A model generated the notes under the pieces. That model was not told the DNA's origin. It ran no database searches and saw only the letters and a program-made list of their open reading frames with translations. The translations under genes and the position numbers were made by a program. A stretch of DNA of 64,000 bases, taken from assembly GCF_040438885.1 (NCBI RefSeq), contig NZ_CP159218.1:3100001-3164000 (forward strand), read 5' to 3'. Every line of letters starts with the position of its first letter. The stretch's first letter is position 1. This document shows positions 20,246-30,244 of this stretch, piece after piece. This DNA is from Nakamurella sp. A5-74. GTDB lineage: Bacteria > Actinomycetota > Actinomycetes > Mycobacteriales > Nakamurellaceae.

Positions 20246-20823
20246 CCGTTGCCGGCCGGAGCAGCCGAGCCCGACGGCTTGATGACGACGCACGGCGTGC
20301 GGTTGCAGTCGATGATCGCACTGTTGCTCGCCGGGACCAGACCGAGGGCCTTGGCCCGGTCAGCGAGGTTCGGCGTCGAGTCGAGCGAGGCGACCTCGCG
20401 CTGCAGCGTTTCGATGTCGAGCTGGTACCGATCGGCCAGATCCTGGCTCCGGCCGATCTGCACGCCGGTCTCCGATGTCCGGGTGTTCAGCACCAGCACG
20501 CCGACCGCTCCGACAGCGAGGACGAGAATGATCAGGGCGATGAACGGAACCTTCGACAGCGACCCGCGAATGGTGCGCCCACCGTGATCGACCCGGTCGT
20601 GCGCGATCCGCCCGGTGCGTCTGCGCCGACGCTCGTACGCCCGGTCGGCGGCGGTGGTGGTGACCGCTCCCGTGCGGTCGGCGACGCGCGAGCCGGCCAC
20701 GGGAGACCGGGTGGCGCTGCGCGAGCCGGCGGTGCTGCGCGCCCCTGCGGAGATCGTCCGCGCCGCGGACGCGCGCCCGGCGACCGGAGCACGACGGCTG
20801 CGACGAATCGGTGTCTGGGTCAT
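20242..20823 (-). CDS. ftsL: FtsL-like divisome protein
   Basis: Small bitopic protein in the ftsL position between rsmH and ftsI. Residues 1-90 are a basic, Ser/Arg-rich cytoplasmic tail, one transmembrane helix is at about 92-112, and a short coiled coil ([19 protein letters not shown]) follows, then [13 protein letters not shown], which is typical of the FtsL/septum-formation-initiator type. Its start overlaps the rsmH stop as ATGA. Sequence conservation in this family is low, so the name rests mainly on topology and position. Confidence 0.85.
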   Translation of the reverse strand: MTQTPIRRSRRAPVAGRASAARTISAGARSTAGSRSATRSPVAGSRVADRTGAVTTTAADRAYERRRRRTGRIAHDRVDHGGRTIRGSLSKVPFIALIILVLAVGAVGVLVLNTRTSETGVQIGRSQDLADRYQLDIETLQREVASLDSTPNLADRAKALGLVPASNSAIIDCNRTPCVVIKPSGSAAPAGNG

Positions 20824-21872
20824 GCTGCGCTCCGGATGCGTTGTGCTGCACGTAGTTTGGCCGAATTGGCGCGGGGATTCTGGACGATCTCGGCGGCGGA
20901 CGGTGCCTGCATCCCACGGGTCACGAGTCGGAACTCCGGGTCGTGTCCCGGCAGGTCCATCGGCAGGTCGAGCGGTGTGGTGGAGGTACTCCGGGCCACG
21001 AACTCCTGCTTGACGATTCGGTCCTCGAGGGAGTGGAAACTCATCACGACGATCCGGCCGTCGACGGCCAGTGCGTCCATCGCCGCCGGCACCGCCCTGC
21101 GCACCGTCCCGAGCTCGTCGTTCACCTCGATCCGCAGTGCCTGGAAGGTGCGCTTGCCGGGATGCCCTCCGGTGCGGCGGGCGGCCGCGGGAATGCTGCT
21201 GCGGATCAACTCGACGAGCTCGGCGCTGCTGGCCAGCGGAGCCGCCGTCCGCCGGCGGTCGATCGCCGAGGCGATCCGCGGCGCGAACTTCTCCTCGCCG
21301 TACTGACGCAGGATCCGCACGAGTTCGGAGACCGAGTAGGTGTTGACGACCTCGGCCGCGGTCAGCGGAGCCGTCGGATCCATCCGCATGTCCAGCGGCG
21401 CGTCGACCGAGTAGGCGAACCCTCGCTCGGTGCGATCCAGCTGGAGCGAGGAGACCCCGAGATCGAACAGCACGGCGTTCACGGTGCCGTCCGACCGCAG
21501 CGCCAGATCGGCGATGACGGCCGAGAGCTCGTCGTTGACGGCGTGGACGAGGTGCGCCCGGTCGGCGAAACCGGCGGCGTGGATGCGCGCGCCGGCGATC
21601 TGGAGGGCCTGGGGATCCCGGTCGACGCCGATCAACCGCAGCTGCGGGTGGTCCGTGAGCATCCGTAGTGCATGCCCTGCCATGCCGAGCGTCGCATCGA
21701 CGTACACGGCGTCCGGCGCACCCAGTGCCGGCGCCAGCAGCTCCGCGATGCGGTCGATGAGGATCGGGGTGTGGATGTCGTCGAGTTCGCGCGGTGGTGC
21801 GGCGGTGTCCGCGGCTGTGTCCGCGGCTGTGTCTGCGGCACGGTCGGGGAGGTCACCGGACTGGTCGTTCAT
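20820..21872 (-). CDS. rsmH: RsmH (MraW), 16S rRNA m4C1402 methyltransferase
   Basis: SAM-dependent N4-methyltransferase for C1402 of 16S rRNA. The SAM motif [10 protein letters not shown] is at 58-67, and [25 protein letters not shown] and [13 protein letters not shown] follow as in the family. The ATG at 21870-21872 has AGGGGG five nt upstream. Residues 14-25 are DTAA three times, from a 12-bp tandem repeat (21798-21833). First gene after mraZ, 249 bp from it. Length 350 residues. Confidence 0.96.
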   Translation of the reverse strand: MNDQSGDLPDRAADTAADTAADTAAPPRELDDIHTPILIDRIAELLAPALGAPDAVYVDATLGMAGHALRMLTDHPQLRLIGVDRDPQALQIAGARIHAAGFADRAHLVHAVNDELSAVIADLALRSDGTVNAVLFDLGVSSLQLDRTERGFAYSVDAPLDMRMDPTAPLTAAEVVNTYSVSELVRILRQYGEEKFAPRIASAIDRRRTAAPLASSAELVELIRSSIPAAARRTGGHPGKRTFQALRIEVNDELGTVRRAVPAAMDALAVDGRIVVMSFHSLEDRIVKQEFVARSTSTTPLDLPMDLPGHDPEFRLVTRGMQAPSAAEIVQNPRANSAKLRAAQRIRSAA

Positions 21873-22121
21873 CGATCCCCCTCTCGCTGCGCTGGCCGGG
21901 TTGCTGATGTGTCTGGTGGAGCGCGGCACCGGCGGGTGCGGGCTCCGGTCGATCGTCGGGAGGAGTGCTGCGGGGTGGGGGCGCCGATCCGGGTGAACCT
22001 GCCGCCTGGTCCCCACCCGCCGGATGCGGTGCCTGGCGCGGGGGAAGTCGCGTCAGGAACCGATCGACGGGTGCAGGCCGGGTCGCAGGTGCGTTCCGTC
22101 TGCTGCCCATGGATGCTCAGG

Positions 22122-22556
22122 TCACAGCAGGGTCCCCCGTTCGGGACTGGCGTAGGCCGCCTCCTGGCGGGCCTCGTACCGCTCCCACTCCGCGGCGTCC
22201 CAGATCTCCATCCGCAGCCCGGCGCCGACGATCACGACGTCCTTGGACAGCTGCGCGTACTGCCGCATCCGGACCGGGACGGAGACCCGCCCCTGACCGT
22301 CGGGTGTCTGCTCGTCGGTGTTGGCGAGCATGTAGCGCTGGAACCCACGAGCCCGCTCGTCGGTGACGTCGGCCTTGATGGCGTCGGCAGCGAACTGCTC
22401 GAACCCGTCACGGGTGAGCACGTAGACGCAGTGGTCCTGACCCTTCACCAACATCACGCCCCCAGCGAACTGGTCGCGGTACCGGGCAGGCAGGGTGACG
22501 CGGCCCTTGTCGTCCATGCGGGGGGTGTAGGTACCGAAGAAGCCCGCTGTCGCCAT
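22122..22556 (-). CDS. mraZ: MraZ, dcw-cluster transcriptional regulator
   Basis: DNA-binding regulator of the dcw cluster with two AbrB-like halves: DDKGRVTLPARYR at 15-27 and DGQGRVSVPVRMR at 86-98. The ATG at 22554-22556 is preceded by GGAGGTG; the frame continues upstream but has no support there. A four-unit repeat matching the MraZ site lies 65-100 bp upstream, so autoregulation is expected. Length 144 residues. Confidence 0.96.
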   Translation of the reverse strand: MATAGFFGTYTPRMDDKGRVTLPARYRDQFAGGVMLVKGQDHCVYVLTRDGFEQFAADAIKADVTDERARGFQRYMLANTDEQTPDGQGRVSVPVRMRQYAQLSKDVVIVGAGLRMEIWDAAEWERYEARQEAAYASPERGTLL

Positions 22557-23203
22557 GAGCTGCTCACCTCCTCCACCTCCACCATGTCCGGCTGTGTTGC
22601 AACCCCGCAGCCCTTTTCGACCCTCACTGTGCCACAGCCCCCCACTTTCTGCCACCAACTGCCGAGATGTCGCCGAACATTCCAGCGTTCGAGTGAAGGA
22701 GCGACTGTTTACCCAGGTCACGGCAGTGGCAGGAAGTGGGTGGTGGGAGTCGACAGCGGCCCATCGGCGGCATGAATCCGGCGGTCAGCAGACCGGTTCA
22801 CCCACAGCCGGGCGCTGCCGCGCGCGGGACGGCACGGATCGCGCGGCCGGCACGCTGCTCGGGCGGCTCGCGGTGGGGCGGAGTGGGGAAGCGGGCGGGC
22901 GGGGTTGGGACGACGGGCGTGGCGGGGTGCGGACCGCAAGTGGGCGGGGTGGGAACGCCGAGGAGGCAGATCCGGTCGTCTGGCCCGGAGCCGGCGCGGG
23001 TCCTCCGCGGTGCGTCCTTTCGGGCGGCAGTCGGACAAGATCGGCCCATCCCGGTGATCTTTTGGCAAACTGACCACAACCTCGGAAAACCCGTCCGCGC
23101 GCCGGTCTCGCATCGTCGTCGTCGACTCGGGTCGCCGAGGAACCGTGGGCGTCACCTCCGACTGCACCGGCTGTCGGGGCGCCCAGCGACCGGAAGGACG
23201 CCT
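22557..23203. other. Divergent mraZ-moxR intergenic region, G-rich core
   Basis: 647 bp without a credible gene. The mraZ side holds the MraZ operator. Bases about 22871-22955 are strongly G-skewed on the plus strand, with many runs of three or four G and two GTGGGG units exactly 10 bp apart (22873, 22883); this could fold as a G-quadruplex or resemble the MraZ repeat. The rest probably contains the moxR promoter, but no clear hexamers stand out. Confidence 0.5.
22621..22655 (-). promoter_or_regulatory. MraZ operator, four 10-bp-spaced repeats
   Basis: Read on the minus strand, five-base units GTGGC, GTGGG, GTGGC and GAGGG recur exactly every 10 bp (plus-strand starts 22651, 22641, 22631, 22621). 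MraZ of other bacteria binds GTGGG-type repeats with 5-bp spacers, so this fits in spacing, sequence and place. Confidence 0.8.
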
Positions 23204-24271
23204 GTGGCTCAGCACTCGACGACCGATGCCCAACAGCGGACGGTCGGCGATCCCGCCGGCGGACCGATCAACGGGGCACCGCACTCCTCGGCCGCAACGG
23301 GAGCCGCAGGCGGCCCGCTGGATCCGGTGACCATCGCCGACCTCGGTCGCCGCATCGCCGCCTCGATGGCGAAGGTCCTGCTCGGCAAGCCGGAGGTGCT
23401 GCGCCTGGCGACCATTTCGTTGCTGACGGAGGGCCATCTGCTCATCGAGGACGTGCCCGGTACCGGGAAGACCAGCCTCGCCAAGGCCCTGGCCAAGTCG
23501 GTGGGCGGCAGCGTCAGCCGCGTGCAGTTCACCCCCGACCTGATGCCCTCCGACGTCACGGGGGTGAGCATCTACGACCGCGCCAGCAGTGCCTTCGAGT
23601 TCCGGCCGGGTCCGGTGTTCGCCAACATCGTCGTCGCCGACGAGATCAACCGGGCCTCACCGAAGACCCAGTCGGCCCTGCTCGAATCGATGGAGGAGCG
23701 GCAGGTCAGTGTCGATGGCACGACCTATCCGCTGTCCCGCCCGTTCCTGGTGCTGGCCACCCAGAACCCGGTGGAGATGGAGGGCACCTATCCGCTGCCG
23801 GAGGCGCAGCGCGACCGCTTCCTGGCCAGGACCTCGATCGGTTACCCCGATGCGGCCTCGGAGGTGGCGATGCTCGGCGACCGGGACGTCGTCGACCCGC
23901 TGGGATCGCTGTCCCCGGTGGTGGATGTCGAGACCGTGAGCCGGATGATCGACGGCGTCAACCGGATCCACATCGCCCCGGAGCTCCGCAACTACCTGGT
24001 CGAGCTGGTCGGCGCGACCCGTCGCACGCCCGATGTGCGGCTCGGCGCCTCCCCGCGGGCGATCCTGCACCTGGCGCGGGCGTCGAAGGCCGCAGCAGCG
24101 CTGGACGGTCGCCCGTTCGTCGTTCCGGACGACATCCAGCGTCTTGCCCCCGCCGTACTGGCGCACCGGCTGCTGCTGACCGTCGAGGCGCACGCAGCCC
24201 ATCGCTCCGCCGAGGGGATCATCACCGACCTGCTGGGCCGGGTCCGGGTGCCGAGAGGCGCTGGGGGATGA
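23204..24271 (+). CDS. MoxR-family AAA+ ATPase
   Basis: Chaperone-like AAA+ ATPase. Walker A VPGTGKTS starts at residue 84, Walker B VADEINR is at 144-150, and the sensor segments ATQNPVEMEGTYPLPEAQRDRF belong to the MoxR clade (shown here in part). I chose the GTG at 23204, with GGAAGGA six nt upstream; the frame stays open to 22736 without MoxR similarity. First gene of a moxR-DUF58-transglutaminase operon, whose members often work together on an envelope or secreted target. Length 355 residues. Confidence 0.93.
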   Translation: MAQHSTTDAQQRTVGDPAGGPINGAPHSSAATGAAGGPLDPVTIADLGRRIAASMAKVLLGKPEVLRLATISLLTEGHLLIEDVPGTGKTSLAKALAKSVGGSVSRVQFTPDLMPSDVTGVSIYDRASSAFEFRPGPVFANIVVADEINRASPKTQSALLESMEERQVSVDGTTYPLSRPFLVLATQNPVEMEGTYPLPEAQRDRFLARTSIGYPDAASEVAMLGDRDVVDPLGSLSPVVDVETVSRMIDGVNRIHIAPELRNYLVELVGATRRTPDVRLGASPRAILHLARASKAAAALDGRPFVVPDDIQRLAPAVLAHRLLLTVEAHAAHRSAEGIITDLLGRVRVPRGAGG

Positions 24272-24380
24272 CGGAACACCCCCGCGCGGCCGGAGCCGGC
24301 AGCTCCACGGGCAGCCCGTGATGGGCACCGAAAGCAGCAAGGGCAAGCGGGCCGGCGGGAACATTGGTGGGAGGACTGCT

Positions 24381-25679
24381 GTGCGCGACGGCGGCCCGGT
24401 GCGCGGTCTCACCACCCGCGGCCGGTGTCTGTTGGCCGGCGGGGTGGCTGCCGCCGTGTGCGCATTCCTGCTCGACGAGCGGGACCTGCTGCGGGTCGGG
24501 ATCTTCGCGATCATCATCCCGTTGCTGGCGATCGCGGTGACCGCCACCCGCCGTCCGAAGCTCGAGGTCACCCACCAGGTACACCCCGACCGCCTCACCC
24601 CGGGCATCACCGGCCAGGTCGCTGTCTCGGTCGCCAACGCTGGGTCCAGCAGGGCCAGGGCGTTCGAGTTCGTGGAACCGGCGATCCCCGGTCTCACCCG
24701 CGGGGTCAGGCGCCTCGTCCCCGGTCTGCGCAGTGGACACGGCTACCGGATGACCTACCCGGTCTCGGCCGCCCGCCGAGGTCGCTTCCAGGTGGGACCG
24801 GCACTGGCGCTCACCCACGACGTGTTCGGGCTCTGGGAGGACGCGACCGACCTGCCAGGCACCTCCGATGTGCTGGTCGTCCCCCAGGTCGTCCGGCTCA
24901 CCGGTCTTCCGCTCGGCGCCGGCAACCGCTCGGCGTCCTCCGGTCGGGCGGCCACCGGTACCACCGGCGGAGATCCGGACGTCGGGGTCCGCAACTACCG
25001 CAGCGGCGACGACATCCGCACGATCCACTGGCGAGCCTCCGCCCGACACGACGAGCTGATGGTCCGACTGGACGAACCCGTCTCCCACGGTGGCGCCGTC
25101 GTCCTGCTGGACCATCGCGCCGGCGTGCACCGCGGGGCCGACGCGGACTCCAGCCTCGAGCTCGCGGTGGTGCTCGCCGCCTCGGTCAGCCTGCACCTGT
25201 TGAACACCGATCACGAGGTCCGGCTGGCCGGTCACCAGAGCACCATCGTGCACGGTCACGACATCACCGACAGCGTGCTCAGCGGACTTGCCGAGCTCGA
25301 GGCAGACGACGTCCGCACGCTGGGTTTCCCGCCGGTCGGGTCCGCAGGGATGGTCATCGCCATCCTCGGTGCCCTCGACCTGGCGACCATCAGCGCGCTC
25401 GTCGCGGGCCGTCCGCGGGGCATCCAGGGCGTCGCGCTGCTGATCGAGACCGCCGACTGGGCGCAGCCCGGCGAGGCGACGGGGATGCCCGTCACCGCTG
25501 CCCGCAGCGCGCTGCAGGCAGCCGGCTGGCGCACCGTGTCCATCCGACGGGGTGACGATCTGGCAACCGCCTGGCGACGTGTCTGTACCGTCGGCAGTGA
25601 GGACGTCGAGCAGGCCGGTCAGGTCGATCCGGCTGCCGGCCGGGCCCGTCAGTACCAGGAGCAGGTGAGATCCCGATGA
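24381..25679 (+). CDS. DUF58 membrane protein
   Basis: DUF58 protein with two N-terminal membrane helices (about 15-31 and 36-55), a beta-rich middle, and the family motif GDDIRTIHWRASAR at 209-222. The remainder resembles a degenerate von Willebrand A fold (VVLLDHRAG). I chose the GTG at 24381 because GGGAGG lies seven nt upstream; starts at 24318/24321 are possible but lack a site. It overlaps the next gene as ATGA. Precise function is unknown; pairing with MoxR ATPases is the rule. Confidence 0.88.
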   Translation: MRDGGPVRGLTTRGRCLLAGGVAAAVCAFLLDERDLLRVGIFAIIIPLLAIAVTATRRPKLEVTHQVHPDRLTPGITGQVAVSVANAGSSRARAFEFVEPAIPGLTRGVRRLVPGLRSGHGYRMTYPVSAARRGRFQVGPALALTHDVFGLWEDATDLPGTSDVLVVPQVVRLTGLPLGAGNRSASSGRAATGTTGGDPDVGVRNYRSGDDIRTIHWRASARHDELMVRLDEPVSHGGAVVLLDHRAGVHRGADADSSLELAVVLAASVSLHLLNTDHEVRLAGHQSTIVHGHDITDSVLSGLAELEADDVRTLGFPPVGSAGMVIAILGALDLATISALVAGRPRGIQGVALLIETADWAQPGEATGMPVTAARSALQAAGWRTVSIRRGDDLATAWRRVCTVGSEDVEQAGQVDPAAGRARQYQEQVRSR

Positions 25680-28045
25680 CCCTGCTGTCCGATCCACCGG
25701 TCCCGCCGGCCGTCGCCGGGCCGCCCGGACCCCCGGCCGCACCCGCTGGGGTGGTGCCCGCCGCCGGACCGCCCCGTCAGGTGCGAGCCCCGATCGACGA
25801 CCGCGTCTCGCTGGTTCCCAGTCTGTTGGCCGTCCTCGCGCTGCTCGCCGGCTCCGCTGCACTGAGCTCGGTGCTCGAGAAACCGACCTGGGTCCTGCCG
25901 ATCGTCGAAGTGGTCGGCATCGTGTGGCTGCTCGGTGTCGGCTGTCGCCTGCTGCGCTCCCCCGCCCCGATCACCGTGCTGGTCCAGTTCGCCGGCTTCC
26001 TGGTCGTGCTGACGAGCCTGTTCACCTCGTCGGGGATCGGTGGTCTGATCCCCACCGCCGCGGCCTTCCGCGATGCGGGGGACCTGCTGCGCGACGCCTG
26101 GGCGCAGATCCTGGCCACCGTCCCGCCCGCACCGACGACGCCCGCGCTCACCTTCCTGGCGGCGCTCGCGCTGGGCACGACTGCCCTCATCGTCGACTTC
26201 CTGGTGGCCGAGGCGAAGGCCCCGGCGCTGGTCGCACTCCCCCTGCTGTGCCTGTACTCGGTGCCGGCGTCGATCTCCACCCAGTCGCTGCCGTGGTGGA
26301 CGTTCGTCGCACCGGCCCTGCTGTATGCCGCGCTGCTGGCCAGTACCGGCTCCCTGCTCACCCGGCGACTCGGGCGAGCCTCGGTCGGACTCGTCGTGTC
26401 CGGCGTGCTCGTCGCGGGTGTGGGTGCCGGAGCTGGGGTGTTCGGCGGCGACTCGGTCACGGCTGTCGGGACCGAGGGACACCTGCCCCGAAACGGTGTG
26501 AGCGGCGGCCAGATCGGATTGAGCCCGTTCACGTCGCTGCGCGGCGACCTGAAGCGCGGCGAACCCGTCGAGCTGCTGTTGGTCCGCGACCAGCCCGTCG
26601 ACGACTACCTGCGGGTGGTGGCGCTGCAGGTGTGGCGCTCCGGTCAGGACGCGGGATTCAGCTTCGGCGCACTCACCGACGACGGCGACCCACTCAGCGG
26701 GATCAGCGCGACGACCCCGGGTGGCGCCCCCGTTGAGGTGACGGTCGAGTCGCTGCGCTGGGCCGACAAGTGGTTGCCGATGTTCGCCGGTACCCAGGCG
26801 ATCCAGGGCCTCGGTCCCGATTGGCAGTACGACCGCTCGCTCTCGACGGTCTACCGCGAGCAGGAGCAGAACCCGAAGTCCTACCGCTTGCTCACCTCCT
26901 TCGAGATGCCGACCGCCGCAGACCTGCGCACCGACACGGTGACGCCGACCGCAGAGCTCCTTGACACCACCGGCATCCCCGATTCGGTTCGGAACACCGC
27001 GGCCAACGTGGTGGCCGGCCAGCAGACGCCGTTCGCCAAGGCCGATGCTCTGCTGAAGTACTTCACGAATCCCGCCAACGGTTTCACCTACTCGTTGCAG
27101 GTTCCCCCCGGCAGCAGCGGCAACCAGCTCGCCGACTTCCTGGAGAACAAGCAGGGGTACTGCGAGCAGTACGCATCGGCGATGGCGGCGATGCTGCGCA
27201 CCGTCGGGATTCCGTCGCGGGTCGCTGTCGGTTTCACCCAGGGTGAGCTGAAGAACGACGGGACGCGGGTCATCACCACCAACGACGCGCACGCCTGGGT
27301 GGAGGTCCGCTTCGACGAACACGGGTGGGTGCGGTTCGATCCCACTCCGCTGACCGGTGGGACCGGTCGCGAGAACGGCTTCACCGAAGGCGGCACCGGT
27401 TCCGGCGACGGCACCGGCGATACGAGTTCGGCGTCCGAGACGGTCGGCCCGTCCACGGAGACGAGCGTGGACACCACCGGTCGCGGCGACCAGCAGCCGG
27501 GTCTTAATCCCGACGACGGCGGCACCGACAGCTCGAGCACGACCGCGGCCCAGGTCGCCGAACCCGCGACGCCGACCGGTCTGGCCGCGGTCCCGCGCTG
27601 GGTGTGGTGGGGCCTCGGACTGGTCGCGCTGCTGGTGGTGCTCGCGATGGTCCCCGGCCTGGTCCGCGGTCAACGGCGGCGCAACAGGGTGCAGGTGGCG
27701 AGCAGCGGCGGACCGGGCGCCGCGACTGCGGCCTGGGCGGAGATCGAGGATCTGATGCTCGACCACCGGGTGGCCTTGATCCCGACCGAATCCACTCGGA
27801 CGACCGCCAACCGGGTTGCGAAGGTGGGCGGACTGAACCAGGCCGGCCGGACCCAGCTCCGCTCGCTGGTGATCGCTGCCGAGCAGCAGTGGTATGCCGA
27901 CGGGCACTCCTCGGTGGCGGTCGCGGCACCACCGCAGGAGGATCTGGCCCCAGCGATCCAAGCCGTCCGCGCCGGACTGACCCAGGCGATCCCGCTCCGA
28001 GCCGCCGAGCGTTGGCTTCCGAGAAGCCTGCGGCCCCGGGTCTGA
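25676..28045 (+). CDS. TgpA-like transmembrane transglutaminase protein
   Basis: 789-residue membrane protein: about six helices in residues 45-255, an extracytoplasmic transglutaminase-like domain, a Thr/Ser/Gly-rich linker (about 560-620), a further helix near 640-660 and a cytoplasmic DUF4129-like tail. The catalytic triad is visible: C496 in GYCEQYA, H539 in DAHAWVEV and D555 in RFDPTP. Actinobacterial relatives are essential or envelope-related; the actual substrate is unknown. The ATG overlaps the DUF58 stop. Confidence 0.92.
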   Translation: MTLLSDPPVPPAVAGPPGPPAAPAGVVPAAGPPRQVRAPIDDRVSLVPSLLAVLALLAGSAALSSVLEKPTWVLPIVEVVGIVWLLGVGCRLLRSPAPITVLVQFAGFLVVLTSLFTSSGIGGLIPTAAAFRDAGDLLRDAWAQILATVPPAPTTPALTFLAALALGTTALIVDFLVAEAKAPALVALPLLCLYSVPASISTQSLPWWTFVAPALLYAALLASTGSLLTRRLGRASVGLVVSGVLVAGVGAGAGVFGGDSVTAVGTEGHLPRNGVSGGQIGLSPFTSLRGDLKRGEPVELLLVRDQPVDDYLRVVALQVWRSGQDAGFSFGALTDDGDPLSGISATTPGGAPVEVTVESLRWADKWLPMFAGTQAIQGLGPDWQYDRSLSTVYREQEQNPKSYRLLTSFEMPTAADLRTDTVTPTAELLDTTGIPDSVRNTAANVVAGQQTPFAKADALLKYFTNPANGFTYSLQVPPGSSGNQLADFLENKQGYCEQYASAMAAMLRTVGIPSRVAVGFTQGELKNDGTRVITTNDAHAWVEVRFDEHGWVRFDPTPLTGGTGRENGFTEGGTGSGDGTGDTSSASETVGPSTETSVDTTGRGDQQPGLNPDDGGTDSSSTTAAQVAEPATPTGLAAVPRWVWWGLGLVALLVVLAMVPGLVRGQRRRNRVQVASSGGPGAATAAWAEIEDLMLDHRVALIPTESTRTTANRVAKVGGLNQAGRTQLRSLVIAAEQQWYADGHSSVAVAAPPQEDLAPAIQAVRAGLTQAIPLRAAERWLPRSLRPRV

Positions 28046-28276
28046 GCCGACTCTGTGCCGGTCCCGCGACTTCTGAGGTGATCGAGCAAGAGAGGAACGA
28101 ACGCGTCGAGATCCCGGAGTCCCGGTGATCTGGCGAGGTCCCTGCGTTGACCTGACGGGGTCTCGACGCACTTCGTTTGCTCGACCACCTGGGAAACGCG
28201 AGCGGGCGAAGAAGAAGGAAGGTCCGACGCATTCAGAACATCAACGCGGCGGAGCTGGGAGATGCCCGCCCGGGAC

Positions 28277-28654
28277 CTACTCCTGCTCGTCGAACCTACG
28301 ACGCAGGCGCTCTTCCAGCTTCGACGAGACGGTGCCGGCGGGCTTGGGCTTCGCCGGGGTGACGGTGGCGTTCTTGCCGCGGCCAGGAATTCCGAAGACG
28401 AACAGACCGGCGCCGGCGACCATGGCCAGGAAGCCGATCACCGAGACGATCACGCCGAGGGTGAGCACACTCTGGGTGGTGATGACGCCGACGACCAGGC
28501 AGACCAACCCGACGACGAACACCGCAGCAGCAGCGATCGGCCGACGACGACGGATCCGCGTGACGTCGACCGACGTGGCGAACTTCGGGTCGTCGTCGTA
28601 GAGCGCGCGTTCGATCTGGTCGAACATGTGCTGCTCGTGCTCGGAGAGCGGCAT
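28277..28654 (-). CDS. DUF3040 small membrane protein
   Basis: The start MPLSEHEQHMFDQIERALYDDDP is the hallmark of the DUF3040 family, shown here in part. Two membrane helices (about 41-62 and 66-90) follow, then a basic tail. The ATG at 28652-28654 has GAGGAGGG upstream. Relatives lie near mraZ/dcw genes in many actinobacteria; function unknown. The 231 bp between it and the transglutaminase gene contain only a weak GGTCTCGA/TCGACC inverted pair (about 28160-28187). Confidence 0.88.
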   Translation of the reverse strand: MPLSEHEQHMFDQIERALYDDDPKFATSVDVTRIRRRRPIAAAAVFVVGLVCLVVGVITTQSVLTLGVIVSVIGFLAMVAGAGLFVFGIPGRGKNATVTPAKPKPAGTVSSKLEERLRRRFDEQE

Positions 28655-28830
28655 GGTCCCTCCTCGGGCGTCGGGTGTCACGGCCGGGAGGTCGTGGCCC
28701 CGTCAAGATGATGAATTGGTGCGGGTTCTTCCGTGCTGAAATCGGATGCTGATCCACCCGGCCGGTACTCGGCTGCCAGGTGGAGCGGGACCTGCTGTCC
28801 ACAGTACGAGCAACCGAGCCCGTCCACTAC

Positions 28831-30165
28831 CTACTCTGCCAACCCGTTATGGCGAATCTGCCCATCAGGGGACTCTCCCGGCATCACTCGGGGGGCTCTG
28901 GTCCGATCGTGCCGGGGTGCAGACACCGCCAACAGGCTCGCCGGACGGATCGCCGCGGACCCGAACCGGGCGGCCACCTCGTCGACCGTCGTCTCCGCCC
29001 TGCGCCAGTCTGCATCGATCAGGGACGCCATCGGATCGACGTCGAACGCGAGTTGCGCCGATGCCTCGCCCGGCAGCACCAGCCCCTCGAGCCGGACGCC
29101 CACCAGTCGGACGGGGCGAGTGGCGCCCAGCGTGTCGAGCAGGCCGACAACGGCGGCGTGGATGTCGCGACTCAGATCGAGCGGCTCGGCGAGGGTGACC
29201 GATCGGAAGACGGTGCTGAAGTCGTCGTAGCGGACCTTGAGGGCCACCGTCCGCCCCCGGACGCCACCCGCTCTGGCTCTGCGCGCGGTGCGGTCTGCGA
29301 GCGCCAACAGCTCACGGTCCAGGATCCGCCGGTCCGCCGTGTCCACAGCGAAGGTCGTCTCGGCGCCGATGGATGCCTCGGCCACGTCCGTGGTCACCGA
29401 TCGTCCGTCGATCCCGTTCGCCAAATCGTGCAGCTTGCTACCGGCAGCCTGGCCGATCTGCTTGACCAGCCACGATCGGGAGGTCGCGGCGATGTCGCCG
29501 ACGGTGGTCAGACCGAGGGCGAGCAACGCCTTCTCCTGGGCCGGCCCCACTCCCCACAGCGCCCGGACCGGGAGCGGCCGGAGCAGCTGCTCCACCTCGC
29601 CAGGGGGGACCACCAGCAGCCCGTCGGGTTTGGCCAGACCGGAGGAGAGCTTGGCGACGAACTTGGTGGCGGCGGCGCCCACAGTGGCGACGAGCCCCAG
29701 CTCGTCGGCGATCCGCTGACGCAGTCGGATCGCGATCTGCACCGGACGTCCCTGGCCCCGACCCGCCCCGGACACGTCCAGGAACGCCTCGTCGACCGAG
29801 AGCGGTTCGACCAGCGGTGTCACGTCGCGGAACATCGACATCACCTGGTCGGAGACCTCGCTGTAGAGGCCGTGCTCCGGGGGCACCACGACGATCCCGG
29901 GGCAGAGCGCACGCGCTCGTCCGGTCGGTATCCCGGAGCGCACCCCGGTGGCGCGCGCCGCGTAGGTGGCGGACAGGACGACGCTGCGCGGACCTGTCCC
30001 GGCAACCATCATCGGACGACCGCGCAGTTCCGGGTGACGACGCAGCTCGACCAGGGCGAAGAAGGCGTCCATGTCGACGTGCAGAATCGTGCAGGCCGAG
30101 TCATCCACCGACTCGGGATCCTCCGTCGTCCGACGGCGAGACGTGCTCGTCCCCATCAGCAGCAT
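28831..30165 (-). CDS. dinB: DNA polymerase IV (DinB), Y-family
   Basis: Error-prone translesion polymerase. Catalytic carboxylates are in VDMDAFFALVE (D31, D33) and SVDEAFLD (D125, E126); the fingers motif ATYAARATGVRSGIP and the little-finger domain follow. Length 444 residues from ATG 30165 (AGGAG close upstream); ATG 30156 is an alternative. It starts 79 bp after the HEPN gene on the same strand, and the only strong LexA box nearby is in front of that gene, so the pair is probably one SOS-controlled unit. Confidence 0.94.
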   Translation of the reverse strand: MLLMGTSTSRRRTTEDPESVDDSACTILHVDMDAFFALVELRRHPELRGRPMMVAGTGPRSVVLSATYAARATGVRSGIPTGRARALCPGIVVVPPEHGLYSEVSDQVMSMFRDVTPLVEPLSVDEAFLDVSGAGRGQGRPVQIAIRLRQRIADELGLVATVGAAATKFVAKLSSGLAKPDGLLVVPPGEVEQLLRPLPVRALWGVGPAQEKALLALGLTTVGDIAATSRSWLVKQIGQAAGSKLHDLANGIDGRSVTTDVAEASIGAETTFAVDTADRRILDRELLALADRTARRARAGGVRGRTVALKVRYDDFSTVFRSVTLAEPLDLSRDIHAAVVGLLDTLGATRPVRLVGVRLEGLVLPGEASAQLAFDVDPMASLIDADWRRAETTVDEVAARFGSAAIRPASLLAVSAPRHDRTRAPRVMPGESPDGQIRHNGLAE

Positions 30166-30244
30166 CCACTCCTGCGCGCCACGCGAACCGCTCCCACCGG
30201 GAGCGGGGCGCCGTCGTCGCCCCGGACCGCCAGCCTAGTGCCGC

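Noticed and set aside
22675-22692. CGAAC...GTTCG arms upstream of mraZ as a LexA box
   Set aside because: The spacer is 8 bp; LexA sites in this group need 4.
22557-22721. N-terminal extension of MraZ
   Set aside because: The family start MATAGFFGTY has a strong GGAGG site; the extension overlaps the operator.
22557-23203. RNase P RNA or other large structured RNA gene
   Set aside because: The conserved RNase P core motifs are not found in the gap.
25649-28171. 840-residue minus-strand frame antisense to the transglutaminase gene
   Set aside because: Low-complexity shadow of a gene with an intact catalytic triad.
28155-28195. GGTCTCGA/TCGACC inverted pair as a REP-type repeat
   Set aside because: Only one weak copy in the window; pairing is short, so it is mentioned but not called.
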